Shown here: piece by piece, positions 1 to 10,962 of the stretch
Layout of the letters: each line of letters begins with the position of its first letter
How positions within the stretch are numbered: the stretch's first letter is position 1
Assembly (NCBI RefSeq): GCF_020509005.1
Contig: NC_063016.1
Coordinates: forward strand, 2,604,001-2,668,000
Length of the DNA: 64,000 nt
From: Fulvia fulva
Taxonomy: Eukaryota; Ascomycota; Dothideomycetes; Mycosphaerellales; Mycosphaerellaceae
Reading direction: 5' to 3'
Made by a program: the position numbers and the translations under genes
The notes under the pieces: model-generated
The model's database searches: none
Told to the model about the DNA's origin: nothing
Seen by the model: the letters and a program-made list of their open reading frames with translations, nothing else

Positions 1-2170
1 GACTTATAGAACTAAAGAACACGCGACTACGAGCGTATAGTAGAACACTATAAGGTGCCGAGTACGTAGATACCTAGAGAAGTCAACGCTACGAAGACCT
101 TAGCGATAGCGATAGGTCGCGTTAACACCGACACTATAACGAGTTAGTAGGACTTATAGACCTAGAACGGTATACTACTACCGGCAAAGCCCTTAGGCAA
201 GCGTATATCTCTTTTCCTAGATCTCTTATCTTTTCTATAGTCCTAGACTTAAGATAACGACCGGCGTATTACGATTAATACCGGCGTCGCTCTTTAGTAG
301 GAGTTAGATATAGTATAGGAGAAGGTACTCGATAGGGAATAGAGAGGCGCTATTAACTTTATAGAACTCTACGCGCCAAAGGAGTACTAGGAGAAGGGCA
401 GCGACGATATACTACCTATTTACTACTCCCTCGACGAAGCCGAACATATCGCCGCTAGTAATTTCTAGAACGTCGACGCGAACGACCTCGCCGAGTTAGT
501 CCGAGACTATCCTAAGACTTTATACGACTTTATCCTACGAGGATTTAATACCGCTTAGACCGCTACCGAGTAAGTCGACGTCTTATAACGTATAAACGCC
601 CTCTAGAACGACTAGTACCGTAACCTCTACGCCGAATACGACCGTATCTATTAGATACTTAGAACCGAGAAGTCCGCCTTGTAGACGATAGTATAGGATC
701 TTAAGAACGTACTAGACCTAGGTAAGATAAAGGAGGTCTAGGACAAGTATAAGTAAGCTAATAATCTATATAAGCAATTTTACGATCTTAGCGAAAAGGA
801 GAAGAAGAAGGTATAAGAGGCTAAGAAGAAGGCATAAGATACTAAGAGTATAAACTAGGCGTTATAGAAGGAGATCGATAACTTAAAGACTCGACTCTAA
901 GCTATCGAGGACAATACTACTAACGGTAATAGGCCTCGAGGCCGTAGTCCGTTACGCTCGCGCTCTTACCTACGAGAGACCTCCCTCGAGAAGCTTTAGC
1001 GTATATATCGTAAAGCCGCTACCGGGGGCGGTAGGGGTAGTAGTAGAGATAACGATAATAATAACGGCCTAGGCCGTAGCGATAAGGACAAGGATCGAGG
1101 CCGCGATAATCGCCGCCGTAACAAGCGCTAAGAGACGGTACGTACTAGAGAAGGACGTACTAATCGTATATAGACACCGCTAGTAGACCTCGCCGAGCGT
1201 CTTATTAATATCGACCGTACCTTAGAGCGTAGTATAGAGATCGGCAAGGGAGTACTAGATCCTAAGAAGTTTAAGAACGATGCCGACCTATCTTTCGATA
1301 GTTAGTATACGAGTATCCTACTAAAGCTTATAGTAGCGACCTTCCGTACCGAGTAGGATGCCCTCCGCTTCCTATATAGATAGACTAATAGTAAAGTCTA
1401 GACTACTATTAAGCTACGTATCCCTATCCTAGGACATTAGTTATATAACGAGTTTAGTACCGGCGAGGAGCTACTAGACTAGATAACTCGATAGTACGGT
1501 ACCCGGAACGAAGCTATAAAGGCTATAGTCGATATTATAACCTATAAGTAGTAGTAGAAGGAATCCTTTATCGTATTCTTCGTACGTTACTCGAAGTTAC
1601 GTACCTAGATAGACTAGGGGGATGATACCGAGCTAATGCTTTTCCGTAACCGCCTAAACCGTAAGTACTTCGTTAAGACATTCGGCGACCGAGAGGTTAA
1701 CCGTCGCCTAAATAGTATATAGGATGTTATTAAGGAGTACACCGAGTTAGACGAGACCTTCTACGAGACCGAGTAGCTATACCCTTAGTAGGATAATAAC
1801 CGCCCTCGTAGTAGCGGCGGAGGAGGTAATTAGAACCTAGGCCCTACTAGTAACGTAATAACTACTATAGCTACTGTAGCTAGCGCGACCGGCGCGATCG
1901 TATAGCGCCTACCGTAGTACTTAGGTATTAAGAAGAAGGAAGACTTACTAGCACACCTTTAGAATCTACTACCGCTTAACTACGAGGCTCGCGAAGATCT
2001 AAAGAAGTAGGGTAAGTACTTCCGTTACCGTACCGGACTATATATTACTAGTAACCCCGAGTACGAGATATACGGCTACGACGGCGACTACCGCCTACCT
2101 CGACTACGTAACGCGACTCCGAACTTAAGCGCCCTTACTACCGAGTAGGGAAATGCCGGGGCTACTGCCT
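1..2170 (+). pseudogene. gag of element F, destroyed by RIP
   Basis: Capsid-like coding remnant in one plus frame, interrupted by many TAG/TAA codons. Near 2020-2070 the frame reads a zinc-knuckle-like spacing in which the expected Cys and His positions are all Tyr (TGY to TAY and CAY to TAY changes). Element B-minus has the same knuckle-like stretch in the same broken form near 20150-20220, so F and B are related families. The start is outside the window. Confidence 0.7.
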
Positions 2171-2379
2171 AAGTATAGTAGATAGTAGTTAGAATAAGAA
2201 TTAGAAAGAGTATAAGATCGAGAGGTATAGAATGTAAGAGACGGACTATAGCGGAGAACTTAAGATATCGGCCTATATATTAGAACTATAGTTGCCGGAT
2301 ATACACCCTTATATAGTACTACCTATAATAATACAAAATAGAAAGGCACGAGGCCTACTAGATTCTACTTTAACCTTTC

Positions 2380-5300
2380 TCTTTCTCGATTAGAAATATA
2401 TACGTAAACATAATATCCCTCTAATACCCCTAGTTTAGAGCAAGAACTTAATACTAGGCGATAGGAAGGCGAGTACTAGACGTATTATACACGTAGCCTT
2501 AGTCGACGTTGTTATTGGCGGTCATTATTACGAGTAAATAATGTACTACGTGACCGACCTCGAATACGAGATCGTCCTCGGCCTACCTTAGTTAAGCTAG
2601 TATAACCCTAACATCTTCTAGGAAACCGGCAAAGTGGCCCTTAGATCAGACTACTACTTTAGTTACTGTCTTCGTAGGAAGACTTCGATAACAGTTTAGT
2701 CCCTAAACTACTAATACTAGTAACGTACGAAATACGGACTAGAGCCCTTTACCGGGGAGTCGCTAAGATTTACGGTAGGAGGGGCAGAGTTAAACGTCTC
2801 GTCCTTATATATAGACGACGATAAGAAAGTAGACTATTAAGGCGTTAGTCGTTACGCTTAGGAGATGTATACGTACCGTCCTAGGGCCGAGTACTTCTAT
2901 ATTCTACCTACTAGTAACGAGTCTAGCGAAACGGATAGTAACGGCGAGTTAAAGCTAAGCGTAATGTTAGCTAACGACCTTAATTAGTTCCTAAACAAGC
3001 AATTCAACTACAACCCGAAGGAGAAGCTTCCGCCCGAGTACTATTATATTACGGACGCGTTCTTAGCTAAAGACTATAAAGGGCTCCCGCCTTATAGGCC
3101 GGGCATTAACTATGAAATCTATATTAAGCCCGACGGCCTATAAGAGCCTCCTTACCGCAAACCCTATAGGCTTATACCGTAAGAGAATAAAGTAGTCAAG
3201 AAATAGGTCACTAAGTAGGAGAGCGAAGGGAAAGTCCGTAAGGCTAGTTAGAAGACAAGCTAGTCCCTAGCTCCTGTTCTAGTAGTACGTAAGCTAGGAG
3301 GAGGACTCCGAGTATATATTAACTATCGAGGGCTAAATGTAATAACTATTAAGAACAGGTACCCTATACCTTTGATCTAGGAAACCCTTAATAGGATGTA
3401 TAGTAAGAGGTACTTTACGAAGCTAGACATCGTCGTAGCCTTTAATAAGCTTCGTATTACCGAGGGGCATAAATAGCTAATAGCGTTCGCTATACGGTAC
3501 GGAGTATACGAATGTCTAGTCTTACCGTTTAGTCTATATAACGGCCCGGCATCGTTTCAGTTATATATTAATAGTATACTATAGGAACACCTTAACGACT
3601 TCGTATCGGTATACCTAGATAATGTGCTAATTTTTAGCGACATACTCGAAGAGTATATCGAGTACGTAACGAAGGTTTTAATAAAACTACGCGATACCGG
3701 GTTGACCGTAGATATTAACAAATACGAATTCTATTAGTAGAGAGTCAAATACCTAGGCCTAATTATTACGCTAGAAGGCATTGAAATAGACCCCGACAAG
3801 CTAGAATATATCTAAAGCTAGGAGGCTCTAACTAACCTTAAGGATATATAAGCGTTCCTAGGCTTCGCTAACTTCTATAGACGGTTTATCGAAGCGTTCT
3901 CGCGACTTATATCGCCGCTAACCAACTTGACCAAGTCCGATGGCCCTAGTAACTATAAGAACAGAAGAATCGATTAGATACTAGGGTACTAGAAGGCGTT
4001 TCACGTATTAAAGGCAGTATTTAGTAAAGCGGGCATATTAGTACATTACGTACCGGGGAGGTAGATAGTCGTTAAGACGGACTCCTCGGATTTCGTTAAT
4101 ACCGGCGTCCTCTCCTAATATAACGAAGAAGGCGTCCTATACTTAGTAGCGTTTTACTCTAAGAAGTTAAGTCTATAAGAGTATAACTATAAGATCTACG
4201 ACAAGGAGCTATTAGCTATTATTAAGGCGTTTAAAGAGTAGAGGCCTAAATTGGCCTACGAAGTAGATATTAATACTATCGAACCGGTCAAAGTGTTTAT
4301 AGATCATAAGAACCTAGAGTACTTCATAACGACAAAGTAGCTCAATCGACGTTAGGCGAGGTAGGCTAAGTTCCTCTCTTAGTTTAACTTCCGTATCGTC
4401 TATAGGCCCGGTATTCAAGGCATAAAGCTAGACAGTCTAACGAGACGTAGCTAGGACCTTCCGTAGGGGGTAGACGATCCGCGTAATTAGTATTAGTACT
4501 AGACGTTACTACCGCCTAAGCGATTCCTTAAGATCGACTCTATACGCGTAAACGTAGAAGATATTACTAAAGAGACGGAAACTCCGCTAAACCTAGAAGT
4601 AATAGAATTTATACTAGCCGAAGCCGCTATACCGGTAGAAGCTACTACCGTATCGAAGCCTACGATAGAGGCTAATTACGAGGCTAAACTCGAGTATCGA
4701 ATAGTAATAGCGTACGCCGTAGACTAGGAGCTCAAGGCAGTAAGTCAGATACTATAGAAAGGTAACGCAATCCCGCTACTTCTTTAAAAGGCGAAGGTGT
4801 ACCTAGTATACTATAAGGTAGAAGGAGATATACTCTACGTCCGTAATTAGTACGGCGACTAGAGCTTATAGGTACCGGATAACTAGAAGCTACGGACTCG
4901 AATAGTAAAGATGAACTACGACGTACTAGTAGTAGGCTATCCTAGTAGAGCCCGTATATATAAGCTCGTAGTACGTGAATTTTACTAGCCTAGCTTAGTA
5001 AGATTAGTACGTAGATATACCGTAAATTACCGAGTATACCGTACGACGAAATCTCTATATACCTAGCTACCTAGATTATTATATCTACTTTCTATACTAG
5101 AACGACCTTAGCGCTATATATTAGTCGACTTTGTAGTAGACTTACTAGATAGCAAACTCGACGGCATGACTTATAACAACATTATAACCGTTACGGACCG
5201 CCTAACGAAAGAAGTAGAACTTATTCCTATTAGAGCTATAACGGCGAAGAATGTAGCGCGCCTGTTCTTAAAGTACGTATTTAGTCGACGTAGGCTCCCG

Positions 5301-6165
5301 GACACGATCACCTCTAATAGAGGGAAACAGTTTATCGTAACTTTCTAGAAGTAGCTATATAAGATACTACGGATTTAACGTAAGCTAAGTTTATTATATC
5401 ACTCCGAGACGGACGGTCAGTCTAAGCGTACTAATTAGAATATAGAATAGTACTTACGCGCCTACGTTAATAAGGTATAGAGCGACTAGGCTAAATAGCT
5501 ATGCCTAGCTTAGTTTACTATTAATAACTACGTATTAGAGACTACGGGTGTCTTACCTTTCTATATAAACCTTAGATATAACCCCGAGTTTACGGAACGT
5601 ATCGACTTATAGGTAGGCGGGGATCGCCGCTAGATAACGACTCTTTAGCGACTCGATAGCAAATCCGCCGAAGCACTCGCCCGACGCCTTTACGAGCTAT
5701 ATCAGTTCCTCTAAGAAAATATAAGAATGTCCTAAGCCTTATAAGCTAAGGCCGCTAACCGATATTGCCGTATCTCGCCCGACTATAAGGTAGGCGATTA
5801 GGTGTTCCTTAGTACGAAGAACATCCGTACGATACGCCCTTCTAAGAAACTAGATCGACGATATACTAGACTATACTAGATCGTAGAAGTCATGCCCTCG
5901 AAGCTCTCCTATAAGCTAAAGCTCTCCGATACGTTAGCTAGACTCGACAACTATTTCTATACGTCGCTATTATAGCGCGCCGACGATACTAACCTACCGC
6001 CGCTAGAAAGATAGTACCTTATACCGCCGCTACCCGTAGTTATAGTTCCTAATACGACGGAAGCTAATGCCGAGGCCGATATTATAGCTGTTAGGGCGAG
6101 AGCCTGGCCTATAAGATATAAGGGTGAAAGCGAGAATGTAGGTACGAAGTGTAGATACAAAAGGG
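2380..6165 (+). pseudogene. pol of element F (protease, RT, RNase H, integrase), destroyed by RIP
   Basis: Domain order is the gypsy order (protease, reverse transcriptase, RNase H, integrase). Clear readings include LDIVVAFNKLRI and YLDNVLIFS in the RT, DKELLAIIKAFKE and VYRPGIQGIKLDSLTRR in RNase H, and the integrase segment 5166-5348 that happens to lack stops (ITVTDRLTKEVELIPI). Every frame is closed repeatedly by TAG/TAA. The coding frame seems to run on past 5950 into less mutated DNA. Confidence 0.85.
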
Positions 6166-6531
6166 TATAGTATGATTGCTATACAAAACAAAAGACGAAG
6201 AAAGCAAGAGAGGCCTAGGGAAGGCCAGATATTTATACGCGACCCTCGCGAGTGCGTGTCCCCGCATTAACAGGGCTAACCCGTACGAAGCCGCGCTTAG
6301 CAGCTTTGCTTAAAACCTTATTCCAACCTGCCCTACGATCCGAGTCTTCTACGTGCTTCAAGGTTTGGTAGAGGGGTAAATCTAGAGGGCTGGGTCCCGT
6401 AGTGAATGTTGCGGGGCATGTGATTCTTGGCGTTCACACACCAAGCTGGACTGTCACTTCTTGACGACTTCTAAGCGCTCTAAGACTCTTCTGTCCCCAC
6501 CTTCTATACACTCTATAGGGAGACTATGACA
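6166..6531 (+). other. Non-RIP island, possible 3' end and LTR (6407-6531) of element F
   Basis: These ~365 bp still contain many CpA and TpG dinucleotides, unlike both neighbours. A purine-rich tract (6371-6394) precedes TGTTGCGGGGCATG at 6407. The stretch ends in TATGACA at 6531, exactly where gypsy B coding sequence resumes. That geometry fits the 3' LTR of F, with F inserted into B, but no second copy is in the window to prove it. Why an LTR would escape RIP while its own pol did not is unexplained. Confidence 0.35.
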
Positions 6532-7515
6532 ATAGCGGTACCCGTAGCGATCGGGTACGAGGTAGATAAGATCTTAGATATATATACGAGGAAGCGTACT
6601 AGGAAGGTAAAGAAGGGGCATAAGCGTAAGGTCGACATATAGTATAAGGTACGATAGGTCGGATATTAGGACATAGAGGATAGTAAAACTTAGTAACCTA
6701 CTAAGGACCTGTTTACGAGGGTAGCCGCCGCTATTATAGACTTTTACTATAACCGGCCGGAGTTGTCTACGACTATAAGTTTCGTAGCTCTATCTAACTA
6801 GTTACCGCTAGACGCTAAGGTGCTCGAACTTAATACAATTAGGATTAATAGAGACACTGTTACAAATAAGTCGACTCGAGCCTTACCTTTAATAGAATCT
6901 AATCCGTATATATTTACTACGTACCGCTATATAAGTCAGGTTACGGGAAAGCCTACTCTCGTAACTAGGGTTACCGGTATAAGTAAAACTCGCCGCCCTT
7001 AGCTCTACGACCGTAACGGTAGTTATACCGATACTCGAGTAGGACCTATAGAGCCTATAATAATACCTAACCGTAGTTATAAGGATTATACACGAGTGTT
7101 CGCCAAAGATAGGCTTAGGCCTAGGGCGTACTAGCTAACTAAGTAACGTGTTTCGTAAACGGTAAAGGCTAAAGATAAGGAGGCTATACGGTAGATAGAG
7201 TAAGATCTAGAGGATAAATAGGCTTTTATAAGGGTATAGAGTTTAATAAGCAAGTGGCCGTATAAGACGGTAGGCGTACGAGTAAATATAGACGCTTAGA
7301 GGACTAAGACGACTTTTAAGAGGGGGGGTACTATTACGGGCTACCCGCGACCCTTTACTACTAAAGCGTCAGCCCGGCTATTCCGCGGACCTTCCGTATC
7401 GGGTTAGCGCGGCTTAGTATAACTATATAACTTCGCCGCGCCTCGCGCTCCTCTTTCGTAGCTTTATAGAACAATAACTATCTCTCTCGGACTCTATAGT
7501 ACGCGCGCCCTTATA
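6532..7515 (+). mobile_element. Gypsy element B (plus copy), 3' part with chromodomain and 3' LTR
   Basis: This is the 3' end of the same family as the complete copy at 15216-22431. A chromodomain is readable at about 6560-6770 (EVDKILDIYTRKR, then YKVR-stop-VGY, then PTKDLF), with Trp codons turned to TAG. Coding remnant continues to about 7320, then a polypurine tract (7319-7328) and the 184-bp LTR. The 5' two-thirds are absent here, as expected if F inserted into it and the rest lies left of the window. It ends against gypsy A integrase, so B probably inserted into A. Confidence 0.75.
7332..7515 (+). repeat. 3' LTR of element B (plus copy), 184 bp
   Basis: Begins TATTACGGG (TG of a canonical LTR now TA) and ends GCGCGCCCTTATA. 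The same 184-bp unit occurs at 15216-15399, 22248-22431 and 24129-24312. It is preceded by a G-rich polypurine tract. Confidence 0.88.
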
Positions 7516-7655
7516 GCTACTTAGTATTAGTCGAAAGCTATCTTTATCGTTCTACCTAGAAATAGATAGATAGTCGGAGAATACGAACAAAGTAATAGAG
7601 CAATACCTACGCATCTTTATTAACTATACCTAGGACGACTAGCTAGATTAGACTC
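7516..7655 (+). mobile_element. Gypsy element A, integrase fragment left of the copia E insertion
   Basis: From about 7555 the frame reads the C-terminal integrase motif around SENTNKVIEQYLRIF, with Trp and Gln codons as TAG. It is cut by copia E at 7656 and resumes at 13228 in the same domain (NNVVSVIIGVLPFY). The left edge is the end of the B LTR, so A is truncated by B. Confidence 0.8.
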
Positions 7656-7889
7656 TGTTAAATAGGTACGAGTTACGTAGTAGTAGAAGACGGCGGATCA
7701 CACAAAAGACGAAGAAGGACCTAATGGGATAGCGTGTATCTACATACAGTATCGCCGGTGTTAGTGTAGATAGATGCTAGGTGTCCGGATGTTTGCTAGC
7801 CCATGGGCTGGCAAACCCTAATCACGTGATCTCGTCACATGACACACCCACACCCACATGCTTGTCCTGCGGCCTGTATGTTCTCAACA
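7656..7889 (-). repeat. 3' LTR of copia E (234 bp)
   Basis: Starts TGTTAAATAGG and ends TTCTCAACA on the plus strand. It differs from the partner LTR at ten positions by my count, all CpA/TpG to TpA transitions; seven of the mutated states are in this copy. Confidence 0.95.
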
Positions 7890-7898
7890 CTCCCACTC
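7890..7898 (-). other. Polypurine tract of copia E
   Basis: Plus-strand CTCCCACTC, i.e. GAGTGGGAG in element sense, directly abuts the 3' LTR, the expected plus-strand primer site. The copia fragment at 46830 has the equivalent CTCCTACTC beside its LTR. Confidence 0.7.
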
Positions 7899-7924
7899 AG
7901 GCCATATGGTCTCCTACAATCCCT

Positions 7925-8990
7925 TTACGCAAGCTGGAGCTGCCTCACAAAGTTTTGGAACTGCTGGCCATTGAGGGGCTTTGTTAACCCATTAGCAGCC
8001 ATGTCCTTTGTATGGCAGTAGTCCACTGCAATCTTCTTCTGCCACCAGAGATGTCTGACATAGTTATATGCAACATCAATATGCTTTGACCTTTCATGCA
8101 CATGGGCATCTTTGACAAGTGTCAAAGCGGCTTGGTTGTCACCTATGAGCTTGACTGGCCTTAGCTCGTCAACAGTGCCCCTGCTTGCCCTTACACTCGG
8201 CTGGAAAGAGCTCTTTCCCACCAGTTCTGGGCACCCCATTTCCCTGAGGACAGCAGCAAGAAATTGTGACTGCTTTGCGGCTGCGTTCATAGCCATGAAC
8301 TCAGCTTCCATTGTTGATGTTGCAACAGACTTCTGCTTCCTACTCATCCAGGACACAGGTGATCCACAAAGGAACCACACGTATCCCAGAATTGAGACTC
8401 TATCCACTTTGTCCATAGCGTAGTCAGAGTCCGAGTATCCCTGGAGATTGCCCCCTCCCTTTCTATACATAAGACCTAGGTCTGGGTACGACCGCAGGTA
8501 TCGGGAGAGCTTCTTCAAAGCCTTCATATGCTGCTGCGAGGGATCAGCAACAAATGAGCTAATTCTTCCAAGGGGGAATGCTAAGTCTGGCCTTGTCATT
8601 GTCATTGGCCACATCCAGGTACCATTGTGGCTCTAGTAATCCTGTTTGTTGCACCTCTCATCCATAGGTACCGTAGGCACTAAATGCTCGTAGCTCTCCA
8701 TAGGTGAGTGGGTTGGCGTAGCCTTCTCTCTAGCCATGTTCATCTTGGCTAAGTTAGCGTGGACATAGTGTCCTTGATCAAGCTTCAAAGTGCCTTAGGA
8801 CCTGTCTCTTGTAATCCTCATTCTAAGGATCTTCGTAGGTTCACCAAGATCTTTAATCTTAAACACTTTTCCAAGCTCAGCCTTAAACCACTGAACATCT
8901 GACAGCTTCGGAGCTACAATGGGTATGTCATCCACATGGGTAAGGACCATAAGGTCTCTATCCGTATGGATAAGTAGGCATGGATCTACC
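7925..8990 (-). pseudogene. RT C-terminal half and RNase H of copia E
   Basis: Continues the polyprotein after the stop at 8990. First comes the RT catalytic region, read as LTHVDDIPIVA (the usual YVDD is HVDD here), then RT thumb/connection. In-frame stops lie at 8795 and 8633. RNase H follows from 8614 with its acidic residues in SDSDYAMD, MEAEFMAM and DNQAAL, and a typical copia ending about 35 bp before the LTR. The last open stretch is 229 codons. Not translatable as a polyprotein. Confidence 0.9.
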
Positions 8991-10550
8991 TAGGACTGGG
9001 TAAATCCAATCTTCTCTAGCTTCGCAACACAGAGCTTGTTCCAGTCTCTAGCTGCTTGCTTAAGCCTATAAAGGCTTCGTAGGACCTTGAACACCATGTT
9101 TGGAGGTGCTTCAACTCCTGGGGGTGGGATCATATAGATGTCTTCAAGAAGGCTGCTTTGGGTAAAAGCATTATTCACATCCACTAGGTGCATCTCGAGA
9201 TCTCTCTCACATACTACTGCCATGAATACTCGGAGAGTATCATGTCTAATAGTAGGTGCAAAGGTCTCTTCGAAGTCAACCCCATATTTCTGTGAAAACC
9301 CTCTTGCAACTAGTCTTGCCTTGAACTTCTCAATGGCTCCACTAATCATTCTTTTCACATCAAAGACCCACCTAGAAGTAATTAGATTCGCACCCTTTGG
9401 CGGTATAACTGCTTCCCAGGTGTTGTTGCTTGCTAAGGCAATAAGTTCGTTCTCGATTGCCTCTCTCCACATATGTCCCCATTCGGGGTCTCCTACGGCT
9501 GCCTTATAGGACTTTGGGATTGGCACTTCCTGCTGATAGGCTATGGCCTGCCCAACAGCAGCAAATGCATGTTCTTCCACGTCGTTCAGAATCTCCTCTA
9601 CCCAGCTCATTGTAGGGTCTAGATGGAACATCTGGGCGATAAGAGCCTTATGGTGTTTAGCCTCATGCTCTTCAGAGTTATCATCTCCGTCCCCCCTTGA
9701 CCTCTTGTTGCCTGCAACCTGAGGTGGCGCTGGGTGTTTAGATGGGTCGAACTGAACGACATCTTCTTTTTCTTTTATTGGAGTACCCTGATCTCCAAAC
9801 TTCTGGTATTCCCCAATGTCCTTTGGGGGAGGGGGAAGTTGCACAGACAGCGGTTGCTGTGGTGTTGATGACTCGGGTAGGTTCTGTATAGATCCACCGT
9901 TATCGGCCTTCGACAGTGGTGAAACCGCCTCAATATTTTCTCCTAGCCTTCGTAACGGTGTTTCTGATAATCCCCTATCGGAAAATTTCGCCCCAAAGGG
10001 CTTCCTCCCAACAGGATTGCGCTGTAGCGCTCGACTCGGCTGGTTAGTAAAGGTGATACCAAGATCCATATCTCCCCCCTTCTCATTCTCAAACCAGTCG
10101 ACGTGACTATGCGCTTTTACAGCTTTCATGTCGGGATCCCAGAACAGCCATTGTTTTGTGGTGTTTTCTGAGTAGCCCACAAACACGGCTTCTTTTCCTC
10201 GGTTCATCAACTTGTCTCTCCTCAAGCCTTGAGGTTGGGCTCTTGGGTCTATATAGACCACAGCTTTGCATCCCCAGACGCGGAAATGGTCGACTGACGG
10301 TACTTGGCCAGTAAAGGCTTCTTCTGGTGAAAGAGCAATACCATCAATGATCGGACCATTAGGCAGTCTGTTTCTGATCACAGTCTGTGCTTGCAAAGCT
10401 TCTGGCCAGAACTCAACTGGCATGCCAGAGTCTTCAAGCATAGCCCGGACTGTGTTCTTAGAGGCTTGAATTGACCTTTCCACAGGTCCATTTTGAAGAG
10501 AGTTGTAGGCATCGATGTGTCCATCTGAATGCCAAACTCCTTCTCCCACT
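8990..10550 (-). pseudogene. Integrase C-terminus to RT of copia E
   Basis: Open for 519 codons. It begins inside the integrase core at LQNGPVERSIQASKNTVRAM (the conserved NG..ER catalytic-Glu motif) and runs through the integrase C-terminal region and a Pro/Ser-rich linker. It then enters the copia RT with TSRWVFDVKRMISG and ARLVARGFSQKYGVDFEETF. The first codon of the stretch is not a start; it is the downstream half of a frameshifted polyprotein. The shift lies at about 10490-10505, where the upstream frame (GIQMDTSMPTTL) gives way to LQNGPVER. Confidence 0.9.
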
Positions 10551-10962
10551 GTTTTAGCAAGGAAAGAATTTCCCTTGCACCATCACTACGGATTGCAGAT
10601 AGAAAACACCTTGAGCTGTTCTCTACCTGAACCTTCCATTCCTTTAGAGCTGTAGGAGCATCACTCCTAGCCTTCAAAGGGATTACCTACTTCTTCCTCA
10701 AGAAGTTGTCTACAATCTCAAGCCAGTACTTGAAGCCAAGTCTTGAGACTGCCCCTTGAAAAGGCCCACAGATGTCAATAGAGATGAGGGCCAGCCTCTC
10801 TCCTTTCCTCTCTGTGGCAGGTCCTTTGAACTTCCTCATGTTTGCAAGGGAGCAGATCTTGCAGTTCTGGTGTTCAGAAGGAACAGGAATGGGATCTTTC
10901 TTGTCAGTGACTCTATGCAGGTTTCTTAGCAGTCCCTTGCTAAGGTATGCACATCTTCTATG
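10378..10962 (-). pseudogene. Pre-integrase and integrase N-terminal core of copia E
   Basis: Between the gag stop at 10963 and the frameshift, the minus frame reads a GAG-pre-integrase segment (HRRCAYLSKG, then CKICSLANMRKFKG) and the first part of the integrase core (ISIDICGPF and AIRSDGAREI, carrying two catalytic Asp residues). A TAG at 10687-10689 sits at the position of a Trp codon. Downstream sequence belongs to the next reading frame. Confidence 0.85.

Larger units (their letters stand above)
1..6165 (+). mobile_element. Gypsy-type LTR retrotransposon F, RIP-mutated, left end outside window
   Basis: Plus-strand gag and pol of a Ty3/gypsy element can be followed through dense TAG/TAA codons. 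In order: gag (to about 2170), protease tail with the reading LEYEIVLGLP near 2560-2590, reverse transcriptase near 3300-3750 (YLDNVLIFS near 3610-3640, where the second Asp of the usual YLDD reads Asn), RNase H near 4060-4440, and integrase near 5100-5700. The stops sit where Gln or Trp is expected in the family, and CpA/TpG are nearly absent while CpG is common, which is the RIP pattern. The 5' LTR lies left of the window. It cannot be active. Identity as gypsy is secure; exact limits are not. Confidence 0.88.

Noticed and set aside
8112..10106. Plus-strand open frames at 8112-8423, 9138-9509 and 9816-10106
   Set aside because: They lie antisense to copia E RNase H, RT and linker coding and have no independent support.
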